Below are positions 25,773-35,140 of a stretch of DNA of 64,000 nucleotides, piece by piece. How positions within the stretch are numbered: position 1 is the stretch's first letter; every line of letters begins with the position of its first letter. The notes under the pieces are model-generated. The model worked only from the letters and a program-made list of their open reading frames with translations. It did not search any database and was not told the DNA's origin. The position numbers and the translations under genes were made by a program. The stretch spans positions 62,001-126,000 of the forward strand of contig NZ_CAJKOX010000004.1 in NCBI RefSeq assembly GCF_905201705.1. Direction: 5' to 3'. The stretch comes from an uncultured Marvinbryantia sp. (GTDB taxonomy: Bacteria; Bacillota; Clostridia; Lachnospirales; Lachnospiraceae).

Positions 25773-27332
25773 TCAGCTCACTGTTTTCAAAATAATCAGC
25801 TGCGTTCCCGGCCGGACGTCCTTTTCTTCCACTTTATTCAGCGCGCATATCCGCTGCGGCGTCGTGAAATAATGCTTTGAGATCTCCCACAGGGTATCCC
25901 CCGGCTGCACAATGTATCCGACAATGCCCGGAAGCTCCTGCAGCTTCTTCAGATCCATTTCTTTTTCTTCAATATCCACAATGCACTGTTCATGGTGAAC
26001 GCGCACCACAAAGGCGTTCAGGTTCACAATGATTTTCGCCTCGATTTCTTCGCTGTCGATCATGGTCGTAGATAGCTGCTCCAGATCGGTCTGCAAGGTA
26101 AACCGGCACTCCGGCGTAATATTCTTCACTTCGATGAGCTGTGTAAACGGCACTGCGCCCTCCATGACCGCATAGGGCGCCCGGTCGTCCGAGGAAACAT
26201 ACAGAATGGTGACAAAGACCGCGCCCTCCACCTCGATTCCCTGCTCGGTGATCGCGGTATTGTCGATGCGCACCTCCCCGCGGCTGCTGCAGGTCTGGAG
26301 CATACGCGGCTGTTTTCCGTCCAGACGGATGCGCTCGCTCGCCCGAATCTTAGAAAAATTCTTCACCAGAAGACTCTCGTAAACCTGCTGCTGTGTGACC
26401 GGCTGCAAATTGCGCACCGGGGAATAGATATCTTCCAGAATCCGCACCTGCTCCTCTACGTACAGCTTGATATCCAGGTCCAGCACTGCCTCGACGGAAA
26501 GCAGGCGGCGCTCACCGTCATAATCCTCCAGAACCTCCAGGCTGCTTTGTGAGAGCACAATGTCGATCTGCGGAATCATATCCGCCGTGCATTCTTTGCA
26601 CTCAATCGTTCCCTGGAACGGCAGTGCCGTCTCCAGCCACTGCTTCGTGCGATTTTCGTCATCTCCTTCATACAGCACGAACACAAACAGCTCGCCCTTA
26701 ATATCAAGCTGTCCGTCCAGCACACGGCTGTCGGTCCCGCGAAGCTGAATGCTCTCCCACAGAACGTTTGCAATATTGGGTTTATTGGAGGAAACGGTCG
26801 CCTCGTCTTTGATGCGCAGGATATCCTTTTTCTGGACGACAAGCTGCAGCAGTTCCAGATCCTTCGTCAGTGTACTCACCTCGGAAACGCCGTGCAGCTC
26901 CACCGCCGCCTGCGCGTCGTAGATTTCCTCCGTCGAGGCGGTAAACGCAAGCAGTGCCTTCAGGCTCAGCTTTCTGGAATTGATCAGCGATACATTGATG
27001 TCCTCCACGTCCCATTTCAGATGCACATTCTCCCCCGGAACGGCTCCCGGCAGGTTCTGCTTCTCCTTAAAGGACAGCTTTGCATCCAGCCTGCCAAGCG
27101 GATGCTCCGGCGTGTCCGCAATATACAGCACGCAAACCTGCAGAACGCCCGTAATGGTAATCTGGTCGACGTCCACCTGCACGTCCTCGATCTTTACCTC
27201 CGCCTTGTTCTGAATGATGCGCTCGGCGTCCGCCTGGGAATCCGGCACATTGCAGTCCTCCTCCAGTGTGATCCGGTTGACGGTCCTTCCCTTTTCGCGC
27301 ATCATATGTATATTTTTCTTCAATAATTCCAC
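25773..27332 (-). CDS. SPOCS-domain and LysM protein (SipL-like)
   Basis: This 519-residue protein has repeated SPOCS (DUF3794) domains and a single C-terminal LysM domain (GYIVQPGDTLWEISKHYFTT). This is the architecture of Clostridioides SipL, which binds SpoIVA on the forespore surface during coat assembly. An equivalent spore-envelope role is inferred. The start is a GTG at 27332. Its Shine-Dalgarno GGGAGGG lies in the right arm of a terminator-like hairpin whose T6 run ends at the start codon, so expression may be controlled at that hairpin. Confidence 0.88.
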   Translation of the reverse strand: MELLKKNIHMMREKGRTVNRITLEEDCNVPDSQADAERIIQNKAEVKIEDVQVDVDQITITGVLQVCVLYIADTPEHPLGRLDAKLSFKEKQNLPGAVPGENVHLKWDVEDINVSLINSRKLSLKALLAFTASTEEIYDAQAAVELHGVSEVSTLTKDLELLQLVVQKKDILRIKDEATVSSNKPNIANVLWESIQLRGTDSRVLDGQLDIKGELFVFVLYEGDDENRTKQWLETALPFQGTIECKECTADMIPQIDIVLSQSSLEVLEDYDGERRLLSVEAVLDLDIKLYVEEQVRILEDIYSPVRNLQPVTQQQVYESLLVKNFSKIRASERIRLDGKQPRMLQTCSSRGEVRIDNTAITEQGIEVEGAVFVTILYVSSDDRAPYAVMEGAVPFTQLIEVKNITPECRFTLQTDLEQLSTTMIDSEEIEAKIIVNLNAFVVRVHHEQCIVDIEEKEMDLKKLQELPGIVGYIVQPGDTLWEISKHYFTTPQRICALNKVEEKDVRPGTQLIILKTVS

Positions 27333-27379
27333 AAAAAATCCCTCCCTGCATAGTCTCTTAGCAGTCTATGCAGAGAGGG
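27333..27379 (-). terminator. terminator or attenuator overlapping the SipL-like start
   Basis: A 14-bp stem with one mismatch (arms 27340-27353 and 27366-27379) is followed by T6 (27333-27338) and immediately by the GTG start. The right arm carries the GGGAGGG ribosome site. It can end transcription from the DUF3877 side and mask translation of the SipL-like gene. Confidence 0.75.
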
Positions 27380-27417
27380 GCTGAAATAGACCTTATCAGG
27401 ATGCCTGCGCGTCCCGC

Positions 27418-27969
27418 TCATATCAGGTCATGTTCATAGTCCTCTTTTCCAAAACGGTGATAGGTAAGCCCAAATTCATTTTCCTCCACGCAGTACACAT
27501 AGCAGTCATCCGCGCCTTCCCCGAAGTAAAAAACGTGTCCCATACCATCGTGTGCCCCGTCCTTTTCCACAAAGCCAACCTGCTGCCCGGCGGCGTGATC
27601 AGCAAAACACTGCCGCACATCATCAAGCGTTTTCCCCGGCGCTGTGATCACCGCCAGAAGCTTCTTTAAAAACGCCGGTTCCGGCACTTCATTTGCAATG
27701 TAAGCACACCCCTTCGACGGAATATCCAGACAATAGCGCTCGCCATTGTGAGAAATTTTCAGCTCGCCCAGCAGCGGACGCACTTCCCTGGAAAAAGCGG
27801 TAAGCGCCTCTTCCAGCTCTTCCGCGGAAATTCCTTCTGAAAGTCCCAGCAGGGATTTCAGGGACTGCGCCGGATAATAAAGCTTCATATCCTCATCCAG
27901 AAAACCGATTTTCAGCTGCCACTCCTTTACCGTATCAAAAATATGCTTCTTTAATGCCTCTGCATTCAT
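27418..27969 (-). CDS. DUF3877 family protein
   Basis: This 183-residue protein matches DUF3877 by memory: an N-terminal helix, IRLYYP-like KLYYPAQSLKSLLGL, a central winged-helix-like section (CLDIPSKGCAYI), and the conserved end GLTYHRFGKEDYEHD. Its function is unknown. I place the start at ATG 27969, where the family usually begins; an ATG at 28032 would add 21 basic residues and has no better ribosome site. It follows the glyoxalase gene on the same strand. Confidence 0.75.
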   Translation of the reverse strand: MNAEALKKHIFDTVKEWQLKIGFLDEDMKLYYPAQSLKSLLGLSEGISAEELEEALTAFSREVRPLLGELKISHNGERYCLDIPSKGCAYIANEVPEPAFLKKLLAVITAPGKTLDDVRQCFADHAAGQQVGFVEKDGAHDGMGHVFYFGEGADDCYVYCVEENEFGLTYHRFGKEDYEHDLI

Positions 27970-28047
27970 TGATATCACATCTTTCTTTTTATTTTTCCCG
28001 GAAAACCTCTGCTTCCGGGACGTCGTTTTCATGTTCTTTCGACATCC

Positions 28048-28413
28048 TCATTTCCCTGCCGGCACGATCTCCAGCCAGTAACCGTCGGGATCGGCGATAA
28101 AGTAAATGCCCATCTCCGGGTTTTCAAAACAGATACAGCCCATCTCCTTATGAAGCTGATGCGCCGCGTCAAAATCGTCCACGCGAAACGCCAGATGAAA
28201 CTCGCATTCGCCCAGGTCATATTTCTGCGGATGCTCCTCCAGACAGGTAAGCTCCAGTTCAAAATCGGACTGCTCATTGCCGAGATAGGCGATCACAAAT
28301 CCCTCGCCGTTAATACGGCGCTTCTCTGTAAGACCAAGTGCCTTTTCATAAAATTTCTCAGATACCTCCAGATCCGCAACATTGTAATTTTCGTGAATCA
28401 TTTTGAAATTCAT
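28048..28413 (-). CDS. glyoxalase I / VOC family protein
   Basis: This 121-residue protein has a vicinal-oxygen-chelate fold: FKMIHENYNVADLEVSEKFYE, FELELTCLEEH, CEFHLAFRVDDFDAAHQLH and GIYFIADPDGYWLEIVP. His and Glu residues sit where metal ligands occur in lactoylglutathione lyases (H in MIHENY, E in ELELT, H in EFHLAF, E in WLEIV). The likely role is methylglyoxal-type detoxification. GAGGAGG precedes the ATG at 28413; the longer ORF overlaps the M18 peptidase stop. Confidence 0.88.
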   Translation of the reverse strand: MNFKMIHENYNVADLEVSEKFYEKALGLTEKRRINGEGFVIAYLGNEQSDFELELTCLEEHPQKYDLGECEFHLAFRVDDFDAAHQLHKEMGCICFENPEMGIYFIADPDGYWLEIVPAGK

Positions 28414-28481
28414 TACCGTTTCCTCCTCGTTTTTCGTCAGATCCCCCGCCGCAGGCTGCGGGACATAACCTGCCTGTAATC

Positions 28482-29804
28482 TCATTGCTCACCGCGGAGC
28501 AACCGCAGGCTCCCGTAACCCGTTTCCTGCACGCTGCTCTCAAAGAATACCTTCGCCGCTTTCACAAGGTATGCGGTGTCGCGGATACCCGCCGTCTCGT
28601 AAGGCGAGTGCATCGCGAGCTGTGCAAGCCCGATATCTACCGTGGCAACCGCCACCTGCGTGCCGGAGATATTGCCGAGCGTCGAGCCGCCCAGAATATC
28701 CGAGCGATTTACATAATTCTGGTAAGGCACCTCTGCGATGCGGCAGATTTCCTTAAACACCGCCGCCGCAATGCCGTCCGTGGTGTATTTCTGGTTCGCG
28801 CTGTATTTGAGCACGATACCGCCGTTTAAGTACGGGCGGTTGGTCGGGCACGCCTTTTCCCCGTAATTGGGATGCACGCCCTGCGCATTATCCGCCGAGA
28901 GCATAAAGCTGGACGCCAGCATCCTGCGGTACTCCATCATCGTCTTTCCCAGCGCCTCGCAGATATTTGCAAGCGTGTCATATAAAAAGGTTGACGCTGC
29001 GCCCTGCCGGGTGCCGCTGCCCACTTCCTCGTTGTCAAAAACACAGTGCACCGGAATACTCCCGCCTTCCCCGGCCTCCAGGAATCCCTTCAGCGAAGAA
29101 AACGCGCACTGCAGATCGTCCAGCTTTCCGATGGAAATATATTCCCGGTTCGCACCCCAGATGCTGCCCGGCATACGGTTGTATAAAAACAGGTCGCTTC
29201 CGATCACCGCCTCCGGCGATACCCCGGCGCTCTCTGCGATCAGCGCCGCAAAGCTGCCCTTCGCCTTCTCATCCCCATAGAGCGGCAGCAGATCCTTCTG
29301 CACATTGTATTTCATACCGTCATTTGCTTCCCGGTTCATGTGGATGGCAAGATTGGGGATCATCAGAAGATCGCGGTCTACATTGACAAGCTTTGCCTTA
29401 ATCTGCCCGTCCTCACGCACCATCAGACGACCAGCTACCGAGAGCGGGCGGTCGAACCAGGGCGACATCAGCATACCGCCGTACTTTTCCACATTCAGCT
29501 TTACATAATGCCCTTCCGCCTCCATCTCCGGATTTTCCTTAATCTTAAAGCTCGGAGAATCGCTGTGGCTCGCCATAATCTGAAAGCCGCAGATTTCCTT
29601 CTCCGGGATACGGAACGCAATCAGAGAGGAACCATTGCGCACCACATAATATTTTCCGCCGGGCACAAGGCTCCACGGTCTGCTTTCCAGAAGCTGTGTA
29701 TAACCCGCACCGTCAAGCTGTTTGCGCGTGGATTCCACCGCATGAAAACAGCTTGGGCTTTCTTCTATAAAATCAAATAGTTCTCTTGTGAGCTGTTCGC
29801 TCAT
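28482..29804 (-). CDS. M18 family aminopeptidase
   Basis: This 440-residue protein is the usual size for the dodecameric cytosolic M18 aminopeptidases, which use two zinc ions. Seen are IMASHSDSPSFKIKENPE (first ligand region), VFDNEEVGSGTRQGA (ligand and catalytic Glu pair), LSADNAQGVHPNY and GGSTLGNISGT near the end. It trims N-terminal residues from peptides. Its start overlaps the end of rarA by 32 bases, so the two are cotranscribed; AAAGGAG is about 11 bases from the ATG. Confidence 0.94.
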   Translation of the reverse strand: MSEQLTRELFDFIEESPSCFHAVESTRKQLDGAGYTQLLESRPWSLVPGGKYYVVRNGSSLIAFRIPEKEICGFQIMASHSDSPSFKIKENPEMEAEGHYVKLNVEKYGGMLMSPWFDRPLSVAGRLMVREDGQIKAKLVNVDRDLLMIPNLAIHMNREANDGMKYNVQKDLLPLYGDEKAKGSFAALIAESAGVSPEAVIGSDLFLYNRMPGSIWGANREYISIGKLDDLQCAFSSLKGFLEAGEGGSIPVHCVFDNEEVGSGTRQGAASTFLYDTLANICEALGKTMMEYRRMLASSFMLSADNAQGVHPNYGEKACPTNRPYLNGGIVLKYSANQKYTTDGIAAAVFKEICRIAEVPYQNYVNRSDILGGSTLGNISGTQVAVATVDIGLAQLAMHSPYETAGIRDTAYLVKAAKVFFESSVQETGYGSLRLLRGEQ

Positions 29805-31113
29805 GTCGCTTCCACTCCTTTACTTCTTCTAAATGTTTTTTTACTTTCTCTTCCGCTCCCTGCGTGGTCGGGCGGTAGTATTCGCGATCCGCCAGGGATT
29901 CGGGCAGACACTGCATCGCCGTCAGCTTCTCCTCGGTGTCGTGCGCATACTGATACCCTTCCCCGTAATGCAAATCTTTCATCAACCCTGTGGGAGCGTT
30001 GCGCAGCCAGAGCGGAACCGGCTCCGCCCGGCGCTCCTTCACATCGCGCTTGCATTCCTCGCACGCCGCGTAAAGCGCATTTGATTTCGGCGCCATCGCA
30101 AGATAGGTGACTGCATGCGTCAGATGGACGTCGCACTCCGGCATCCCCAGAAAGTGGCACGCCTGGTACGCCGCCACCGCCACCTGCAGCGCCTGACTGT
30201 CCGCCATACCGACGTCCTCGCTGGCAAAACGGATAAGCCTGCGGGCAATATACAGCGGATTTTCGCCGCCCTCCAGCATCCGGCACATCCAGTAGATCGC
30301 CGCGTCCGGATCGCTGTTGCGCATGGATTTATGCAGTGCGGAGATAAGATTGTAATGCTCCTCGCCGCTTTTATCATATAAAAGAGACTTCCGGCTGATA
30401 CACTGCTCCAGACCTTCATCCGTGACGGTGATTCCCTCCGCGCTGATCTCGCCGTTTGTGACCGCCATCTCCAGCGTGTTGAGCGCTGTGCGCGCGTCGC
30501 CGTTTGCAAACGCTGCGATCGCCGCGATCTGCCGCTCACTCATTTTTACGTTGGAATTTAAAAAGCCGGACGGACTTGACAATGCATTTTTGAGAAGCTG
30601 TACAAGATCCTTTTCCTCCAGCGCCTTCAGCACAAACACCCGGCAGCGCGACAGAAGCGCCGCGTTTACCTCAAAGGACGGGTTTTCCGTGGTAGCACCG
30701 ATCAGTATGATGCTGCCCTTTTCTACAAACGGAAGAAAAGCGTCCTGCTGCGCCTTGTTGAAGCGATGGATCTCGTCCACAAAAAGCACGGTTCTCTGCC
30801 CCATCCGGCGGCTGTTTTCCGCCTGCTGCATCACTTCTTTGATCTCCTTGATGCCGCTCGTGACCGCACTGAAATTAATAAAATCTGCCCGCGTGTGCGC
30901 CGCAATGATCCCGGCAAGCGTCGTCTTTCCGACACCCGGCGGTCCCCAGAAGATCATCGAGGAGATCTGATCGCTTTCGATCAGCCTGCGCAGCATCTTT
31001 CCCGGACCGAGCAGATGCTCCTGCCCCACAAAATCCTCCAGCCGCGTCGGGCGCAGACGGCTGGCAAGCGGCACCGTTTTTTCTCTGTCGTCAAATAAGG
31101 TCATCTGCTCCAT
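29773..31113 (-). CDS. rarA: replication-associated recombination protein A
   Basis: This 446-residue AAA+ ATPase of the RarA/MgsA/WRNIP1 family acts at stalled replication forks. Motifs are PTRLEDFVGQEHLL, Walker A GPPGVGKTT, Walker B VLFVDEIHRFN, sensor ATTENPSFEVN and the arginine finger LLSRC, then the C-terminal tetramerisation domain. GGAGG is seven bases before ATG 31113; the in-frame extension to 31152 lies in a dispersed repeat. M18 peptidase follows with an overlap. Confidence 0.95.
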   Translation of the reverse strand: MEQMTLFDDREKTVPLASRLRPTRLEDFVGQEHLLGPGKMLRRLIESDQISSMIFWGPPGVGKTTLAGIIAAHTRADFINFSAVTSGIKEIKEVMQQAENSRRMGQRTVLFVDEIHRFNKAQQDAFLPFVEKGSIILIGATTENPSFEVNAALLSRCRVFVLKALEEKDLVQLLKNALSSPSGFLNSNVKMSERQIAAIAAFANGDARTALNTLEMAVTNGEISAEGITVTDEGLEQCISRKSLLYDKSGEEHYNLISALHKSMRNSDPDAAIYWMCRMLEGGENPLYIARRLIRFASEDVGMADSQALQVAVAAYQACHFLGMPECDVHLTHAVTYLAMAPKSNALYAACEECKRDVKERRAEPVPLWLRNAPTGLMKDLHYGEGYQYAHDTEEKLTAMQCLPESLADREYYRPTTQGAEEKVKKHLEEVKEWKRHERTAHKRTI

Positions 31114-31130
31114 GGCATGTCCTCCAAAAA

Positions 31131-31203
31131 TGTTACTGTTCACGTTGTTCACAGTAACATTCGCAAATCCATTTAAAATTCGCTCCGCGAATGGGATTTG
31201 CTC
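31131..31203 (+). repeat. dispersed palindromic repeat, copy 3 (most complete)
   Basis: Arms GTTACTG and CAGTAAC flank TTCACGTTGTTCA. The copy continues with CGCAAATCCATTTAAAATTC, then TTCGCTCCGCGAA and AATGGGATTTGC, the last pairing with GCAAATCCATT. It lies in the rarA leader. Confidence 0.85.
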
Positions 31204-31224
31204 ACACCTGTATCACTTTCTTAC

Positions 31225-31249
31225 GGACTTTGCAGTGAATGCAAAGTCC
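31225..31249. other. 10-bp perfect hairpin in rarA leader
   Basis: GGACTTTGCA and TGCAAAGTCC pair perfectly around GTGAA, with outer TTA/TAA pairing past a bulged C. No T-run follows on either strand. Confidence 0.6.
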
Positions 31250-31529
31250 TAACCTAAACAGTAACCCAAAAATCACTCTGAGCATAGTATAGCAGACAAA
31301 TCAAAAAAAGTACAGTACATTTTTCGAACTTTTGTTCTGTTTTTGTAATCTGTCGTAACACCTTCATCCATCGTATAAGATTTTTTCTTTTTTTGCTCCG
31401 GTCTGGCGCAAAGTATGTTAAACTGAATTCTGCACGGGTTTGTGGCTGTGAGCAGATGAAGCAGCAACACAGTTTTTCCTGCACGAACGCGGCGAACATT
31501 TATACAGACAGAAAGGAAGATGGCACAAT

Positions 31530-32555
31530 ATGAATCATTATGTAGATTATATTCTTGAACAGGCGCAGAAGCTTCTCGCCATTGACAGCCCCTCTGGCTT
31601 TACCGGGGCAGTCTCCGATTATCTGATGGAGGAATACCGGCGTCTCGGATATTCCCCGCAGAAAACCGTGAAGGGCGGCGTTCTTGCCGACCTCGGAGGC
31701 GACGGCAACGCGCTGATGCTGCTGGCACACGTGGATACGCTGGGTGCAATGGTCGCGGAGATAAAAAGCGACGGCCGTCTGCGCCTCACGCCCATCGGAG
31801 GCTTAAACGCCAACAATGTCGAGGCGGAAAACTGCACCGTCTACGCGATGGACGGAAAAACATACGAGGGAACCATCCAGCTCGCGGACGCCTCTATCCA
31901 TGTAAACAAATCCTACAATGATACCGCCCGCACCTTCGACAGCGTGGAGCTGGTGCTCGACGAACCGGTGTCCTCCAAAGATGATGTGAAAAAGCTTGGC
32001 ATTATGACCGGGTGCTATGTCTGCCCGCAGCCGCGCACACGCATCACGGCTTCCGGCTACATCAAGAGCCGCTATCTTGACGATAAGCTCAGCACCGCGA
32101 TCCTGCTCGGCTACGCAAAATACGTGAAAGAGGAAAACGTCGTGCTTCCGCGAAAGGTCTGGCAGCACGCCACAGTCTTTGAGGAGGTCGGGCACGGCGG
32201 CTGCGCCTCGATCCCATCTGACGTAACGGAGCTTCTCTCCGTCGATATGGGCTGCGTGGGCAGTGGTCTGGAATGCACGGAGCGCCAGGTGTCCATCTGT
32301 GTGAAGGACAGCCGCGGTCCCTATCATCACGATGTGGTAAAGGCATTAATAAAAGCAGCGCAGGATCACGGGATCGACTACGCTGCTGATGTGTATCCGT
32401 TTTATGGTTCCGACGCCGACGCAGCGCTCGCTGCCGGAATCGACGCCAGACACGGTCTGATCGGTCCTGGCGTCTACGCCTCTCACGGCTATGAGCGCTC
32501 CCACCGCGACGGCGCAGAAAATACGCTCCGGCTGCTGCAGGCATATGTCGGGTGA
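31530..32555 (+). CDS. M42 family metallopeptidase
   Basis: This 341-residue M42 aminopeptidase (glutamyl aminopeptidase/endoglucanase family) shows LLAIDSPSGFTGAVSDYL, the first metal ligand LLAHVDTLGAMV, a bridging Asp in SRYLDDKLSTAILL, the catalytic Glu pair TVFEEVGHGG, and later DMGC and SHGYERSHRDG. It forms large cytosolic tetrahedral complexes in relatives. AAAGGAAG precedes the ATG. It is a single gene, divergent from rarA. Confidence 0.94.
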   Translation: MNHYVDYILEQAQKLLAIDSPSGFTGAVSDYLMEEYRRLGYSPQKTVKGGVLADLGGDGNALMLLAHVDTLGAMVAEIKSDGRLRLTPIGGLNANNVEAENCTVYAMDGKTYEGTIQLADASIHVNKSYNDTARTFDSVELVLDEPVSSKDDVKKLGIMTGCYVCPQPRTRITASGYIKSRYLDDKLSTAILLGYAKYVKEENVVLPRKVWQHATVFEEVGHGGCASIPSDVTELLSVDMGCVGSGLECTERQVSICVKDSRGPYHHDVVKALIKAAQDHGIDYAADVYPFYGSDADAALAAGIDARHGLIGPGVYASHGYERSHRDGAENTLRLLQAYVG

Positions 32556-32601
32556 GGCAGCTTAATCACATAGTACGCCCGGCGTTCTCCGTGTATCATA
32601 C

Positions 32602-32811
32602 CTATGAAATAGAAATTACTTTGTAATCCTGGTCCTCGACCGTCTTTTTGAGCAGCTCGTCAGCTACCGGCGCATTCAGGGTAACGACTGCCGTGCCCTC
32701 CTGGTGGCTGACCGCCGCCTGCTCTACCTCCGGCAGCGCTTCCAGCACCTTCTTCACTCTCGCCTCGCAGTGTCCGCACATCATTCCTTCAATTTTCATT
32801 GTCTTTTCCAT
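32602..32811 (-). CDS. predicted internal CopZ from copA in-frame start
   Basis: Inside copA, AGAAGGAGAG lies nine bases before an in-frame ATG at 32811. Translation from there would give a complete 69-residue copper chaperone with MMCGHCEARV and the beta-alpha-beta-beta-alpha-beta HMA pattern. The site is much stronger than chance A-rich sequence, and the linker upstream is Lys-rich and flexible. This gives both a fused and a free CopZ from one gene; it is inferred from sequence only. Confidence 0.5.
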   Translation of the reverse strand: MEKTMKIEGMMCGHCEARVKKVLEALPEVEQAAVSHQEGTAVVTLNAPVADELLKKTVEDQDYKVISIS

Positions 32812-35121
32812 CGTCTTACTCTCCTTCTCTTTTTTCTTTCTGATTTTTTTATCTCTGCCTGCATCATATATTTTGAACAGATTCAAACGCAGTGCATTTG
32901 TCACCACGCAGAAGCTGGACAGGCTCATCGCCGCCGCTCCGAACATCGGGTTTAGTTTCCATCCGTTCAGCGGGATCCACAGTCCCATCGCGAGCGGGAT
33001 TCCTACCGCGTTATAGAAAAACGCCCAGAACAGGTTTTCGTGAATGTTCCGCAGAGTAGCCCGGCTTAATCGGATCGCCGCCGGAACGTCGCTTAACCGG
33101 CTCTTCATCAGCACGATATCCGCCGCGTCGATGGCAACATCCGTGCCCGCTCCGATCGCGATCCCGATATCCGCACGCGTCAGAGCCGGAGCATCGTTGA
33201 TGCCGTCGCCGACCATCGCAACCTTTCCCTTCTGTTTCAGGCTGCGGATCACGCTCTCCTTTCCGTCCGGCAGCACGCCCGCGATCACCTCGTCGACGCC
33301 CGCCTGCCGTCCGATTGCACGCGCTGTCCGCTCATTGTCTCCGGTCAGCATCACCACATGAACGCCCATGTTCTGCAGCTCTTTAATTGCCTGCGGGCTG
33401 TCTTCCTTAATGACGTCCGCCACCGCGATAATGCCCGCAAGTTTCTCGTCCTTTGCAAAGTACAGCGGCGTTTTTCCTTCCTCCGCCAGACGTTCTCCCT
33501 GCGCCTTCACATCCTCCGGTATCTGCACCTTTGCGCCGATAAACTGCGCATTGCCGCCGGTTAAGGTGCTGCCCTCCAGAACCGCTGTCAGTCCGTTTCC
33601 GGGAAGCGCCGCAAAATCAGATACCTCCTGTGCTGTCATCCCCTCCGCCTCTGCACGCGCAAGCACGGCGCGCGCCAGCGGATGCTCGCTTTTCTGCTCC
33701 AACGCACAGGCAAGTGTGAGCAATTCTTCCTCCGTAAAGCCCTTCGCCGGCAGCATATCTGTCACACGCGGTTCACCGAGCGTGATGGTACCCGTTTTGT
33801 CCAGCGCCACGATTTCCGTCTTGCCGGTTTCCTCCAGGGAAACTGCTGTTTTAAACAAAATACCGTTCTTCGCGCCCATGCCGTTTCCAACCATAATCGC
33901 TACCGGCGTCGCAAGCCCCAGCGCGCACGGACAACTGATCACCAGTACGGAAATACCGCGCGCCAGCGCGAATCCGACACTCTCCCCGGCAAGCAGCCAG
34001 CCAATGATCGTTACAACCGCGATCGTGATGACCGCCGGGACGAACACGCCGGACACCTTGTCCGCCACCTTTGCGATCGGCGCCTTAGTCGCCGCCGCGT
34101 CGCTTACCATCTGGATGATCTGCGAGAGCGTGGTATCCTCTCCCACACGCGTTGCCTCACATTTTAAGAACCCCGACTGGTTGATGGTCGCCGCTGATAC
34201 TGCGTCCCCCGCCGCTTTGTCCACCGGGATGCTCTCGCCGGTCAGCGCCGACTCGTTGACCGCGCTGATGCCCTCAATTACCACACCGTCCACCGGGATA
34301 TTTTCTCCGGGACGGACGACAAACATATCACCCTTTCGCACCTGCTCGATGGAAACTTCCGTCTCAACGCCGTCGCGCAGAACCGTCGCTTTTTTCGGTG
34401 CCAGCTTCATCAGCCCCTTCAGGGCATCCGTCGTTTTGCCCTTTGAGCGCGCCTCCAGCATCTTACCCACCGTGATCAGTGTGAGGATCATCGCCGCCGA
34501 CTCGAAATAAAATTCATGCATATACGACATGACGCCCGCCATATCTCCCTTTACCTGCGCATCCGTCATCGCAAACAGCGCGTAGGTGCTATATACGAAG
34601 GACGCCCCGGAGCCGAGCGCCACCAGCGTGTCCATATTGGGCGCGCCGTGCAGCAGCCCGCGAAAACCGCTGATGAAAAATTTCTGGTTGATCACCATGA
34701 TGATCACAGTGAGAAGAAGCTGCAGAAGCCCCATCGCCACATGATTATTTTCAAAAAAGGACGGCACCGGCCAGCCCCACATCATATGCCCCATCGAAAA
34801 ATACATCAGAACGATCAGAAAACCGACGGATGCCCACAGACGCTTTTTCAGAACCGGCGTCTCCCTGTCCTTTAAAAGCTCCTCATCATTCGCGGCTGAG
34901 GCTGCTTTTCCGTTGTCGTGCGCTCCCTTCACAGATGCGCCGTATCCCGCTTCCGTGACCGCCGCTATGACAGCGCTATCGGAAGCGGTGCCCTCCACCC
35001 CCATGGAATTCGTCAGCAGGCTGACCGAGCACGCCTCCACCCCCGGCACCTTCGATACCGCTTTTTCCACGCGCGCGCTGCACGCCGCGCAGCTCATACC
35101 GGTTACTGTATACTGTTTCAT
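32602..35121 (-). CDS. copA: copper-exporting P1B-ATPase with N- and C-terminal HMA domains
   Basis: This 839-residue CopA pumps Cu(I) from the cytoplasm. In order it has an N-terminal metal-binding domain with GMSCAACSARV, membrane helices, the actuator motif LTGESIPVDK, the transport motif SCPCALGLATP, the phosphorylation motif DKTGTIT, and GDGINDAPAL. After the last helices and a Lys-rich linker comes a second metal-binding domain with GMMCGHCEARV (from about residue 771). This C-terminal domain is a whole CopZ chaperone, and an internal ribosome site precedes its Met. The gene follows csoR by 19 bases. Confidence 0.96.
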   Translation of the reverse strand: MKQYTVTGMSCAACSARVEKAVSKVPGVEACSVSLLTNSMGVEGTASDSAVIAAVTEAGYGASVKGAHDNGKAASAANDEELLKDRETPVLKKRLWASVGFLIVLMYFSMGHMMWGWPVPSFFENNHVAMGLLQLLLTVIIMVINQKFFISGFRGLLHGAPNMDTLVALGSGASFVYSTYALFAMTDAQVKGDMAGVMSYMHEFYFESAAMILTLITVGKMLEARSKGKTTDALKGLMKLAPKKATVLRDGVETEVSIEQVRKGDMFVVRPGENIPVDGVVIEGISAVNESALTGESIPVDKAAGDAVSAATINQSGFLKCEATRVGEDTTLSQIIQMVSDAAATKAPIAKVADKVSGVFVPAVITIAVVTIIGWLLAGESVGFALARGISVLVISCPCALGLATPVAIMVGNGMGAKNGILFKTAVSLEETGKTEIVALDKTGTITLGEPRVTDMLPAKGFTEEELLTLACALEQKSEHPLARAVLARAEAEGMTAQEVSDFAALPGNGLTAVLEGSTLTGGNAQFIGAKVQIPEDVKAQGERLAEEGKTPLYFAKDEKLAGIIAVADVIKEDSPQAIKELQNMGVHVVMLTGDNERTARAIGRQAGVDEVIAGVLPDGKESVIRSLKQKGKVAMVGDGINDAPALTRADIGIAIGAGTDVAIDAADIVLMKSRLSDVPAAIRLSRATLRNIHENLFWAFFYNAVGIPLAMGLWIPLNGWKLNPMFGAAAMSLSSFCVVTNALRLNLFKIYDAGRDKKIRKKKEKESKTMEKTMKIEGMMCGHCEARVKKVLEALPEVEQAAVSHQEGTAVVTLNAPVADELLKKTVEDQDYKVISIS

Positions 35122-35140
35122 GGATTATCACTCCCATCTT

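Larger units (their letters stand above)
31114..31529. other. 416-base divergent intergenic region
   Basis: This region lies between rarA and the divergent M42 peptidase. It holds repeat copy 3 (31131-31203), a strong hairpin (31225-31249), a TATACT box at 31286-31291 on the minus strand that could be the rarA -10 with a long leader, and AT-rich sequence. I see no convincing gene. Confidence 0.6.

Noticed and set aside
25738..27332. Reading the SPOCS/LysM gene as a plain cell-wall LysM enzyme
   Set aside because: There is no signal peptide or catalytic domain, and the SPOCS domains point to spore coat assembly.
33368..34510. A 380-codon plus-strand frame opposite copA
   Set aside because: Antisense shadow with Ser/Ala/Pro-rich low-complexity translation and no ribosome site.
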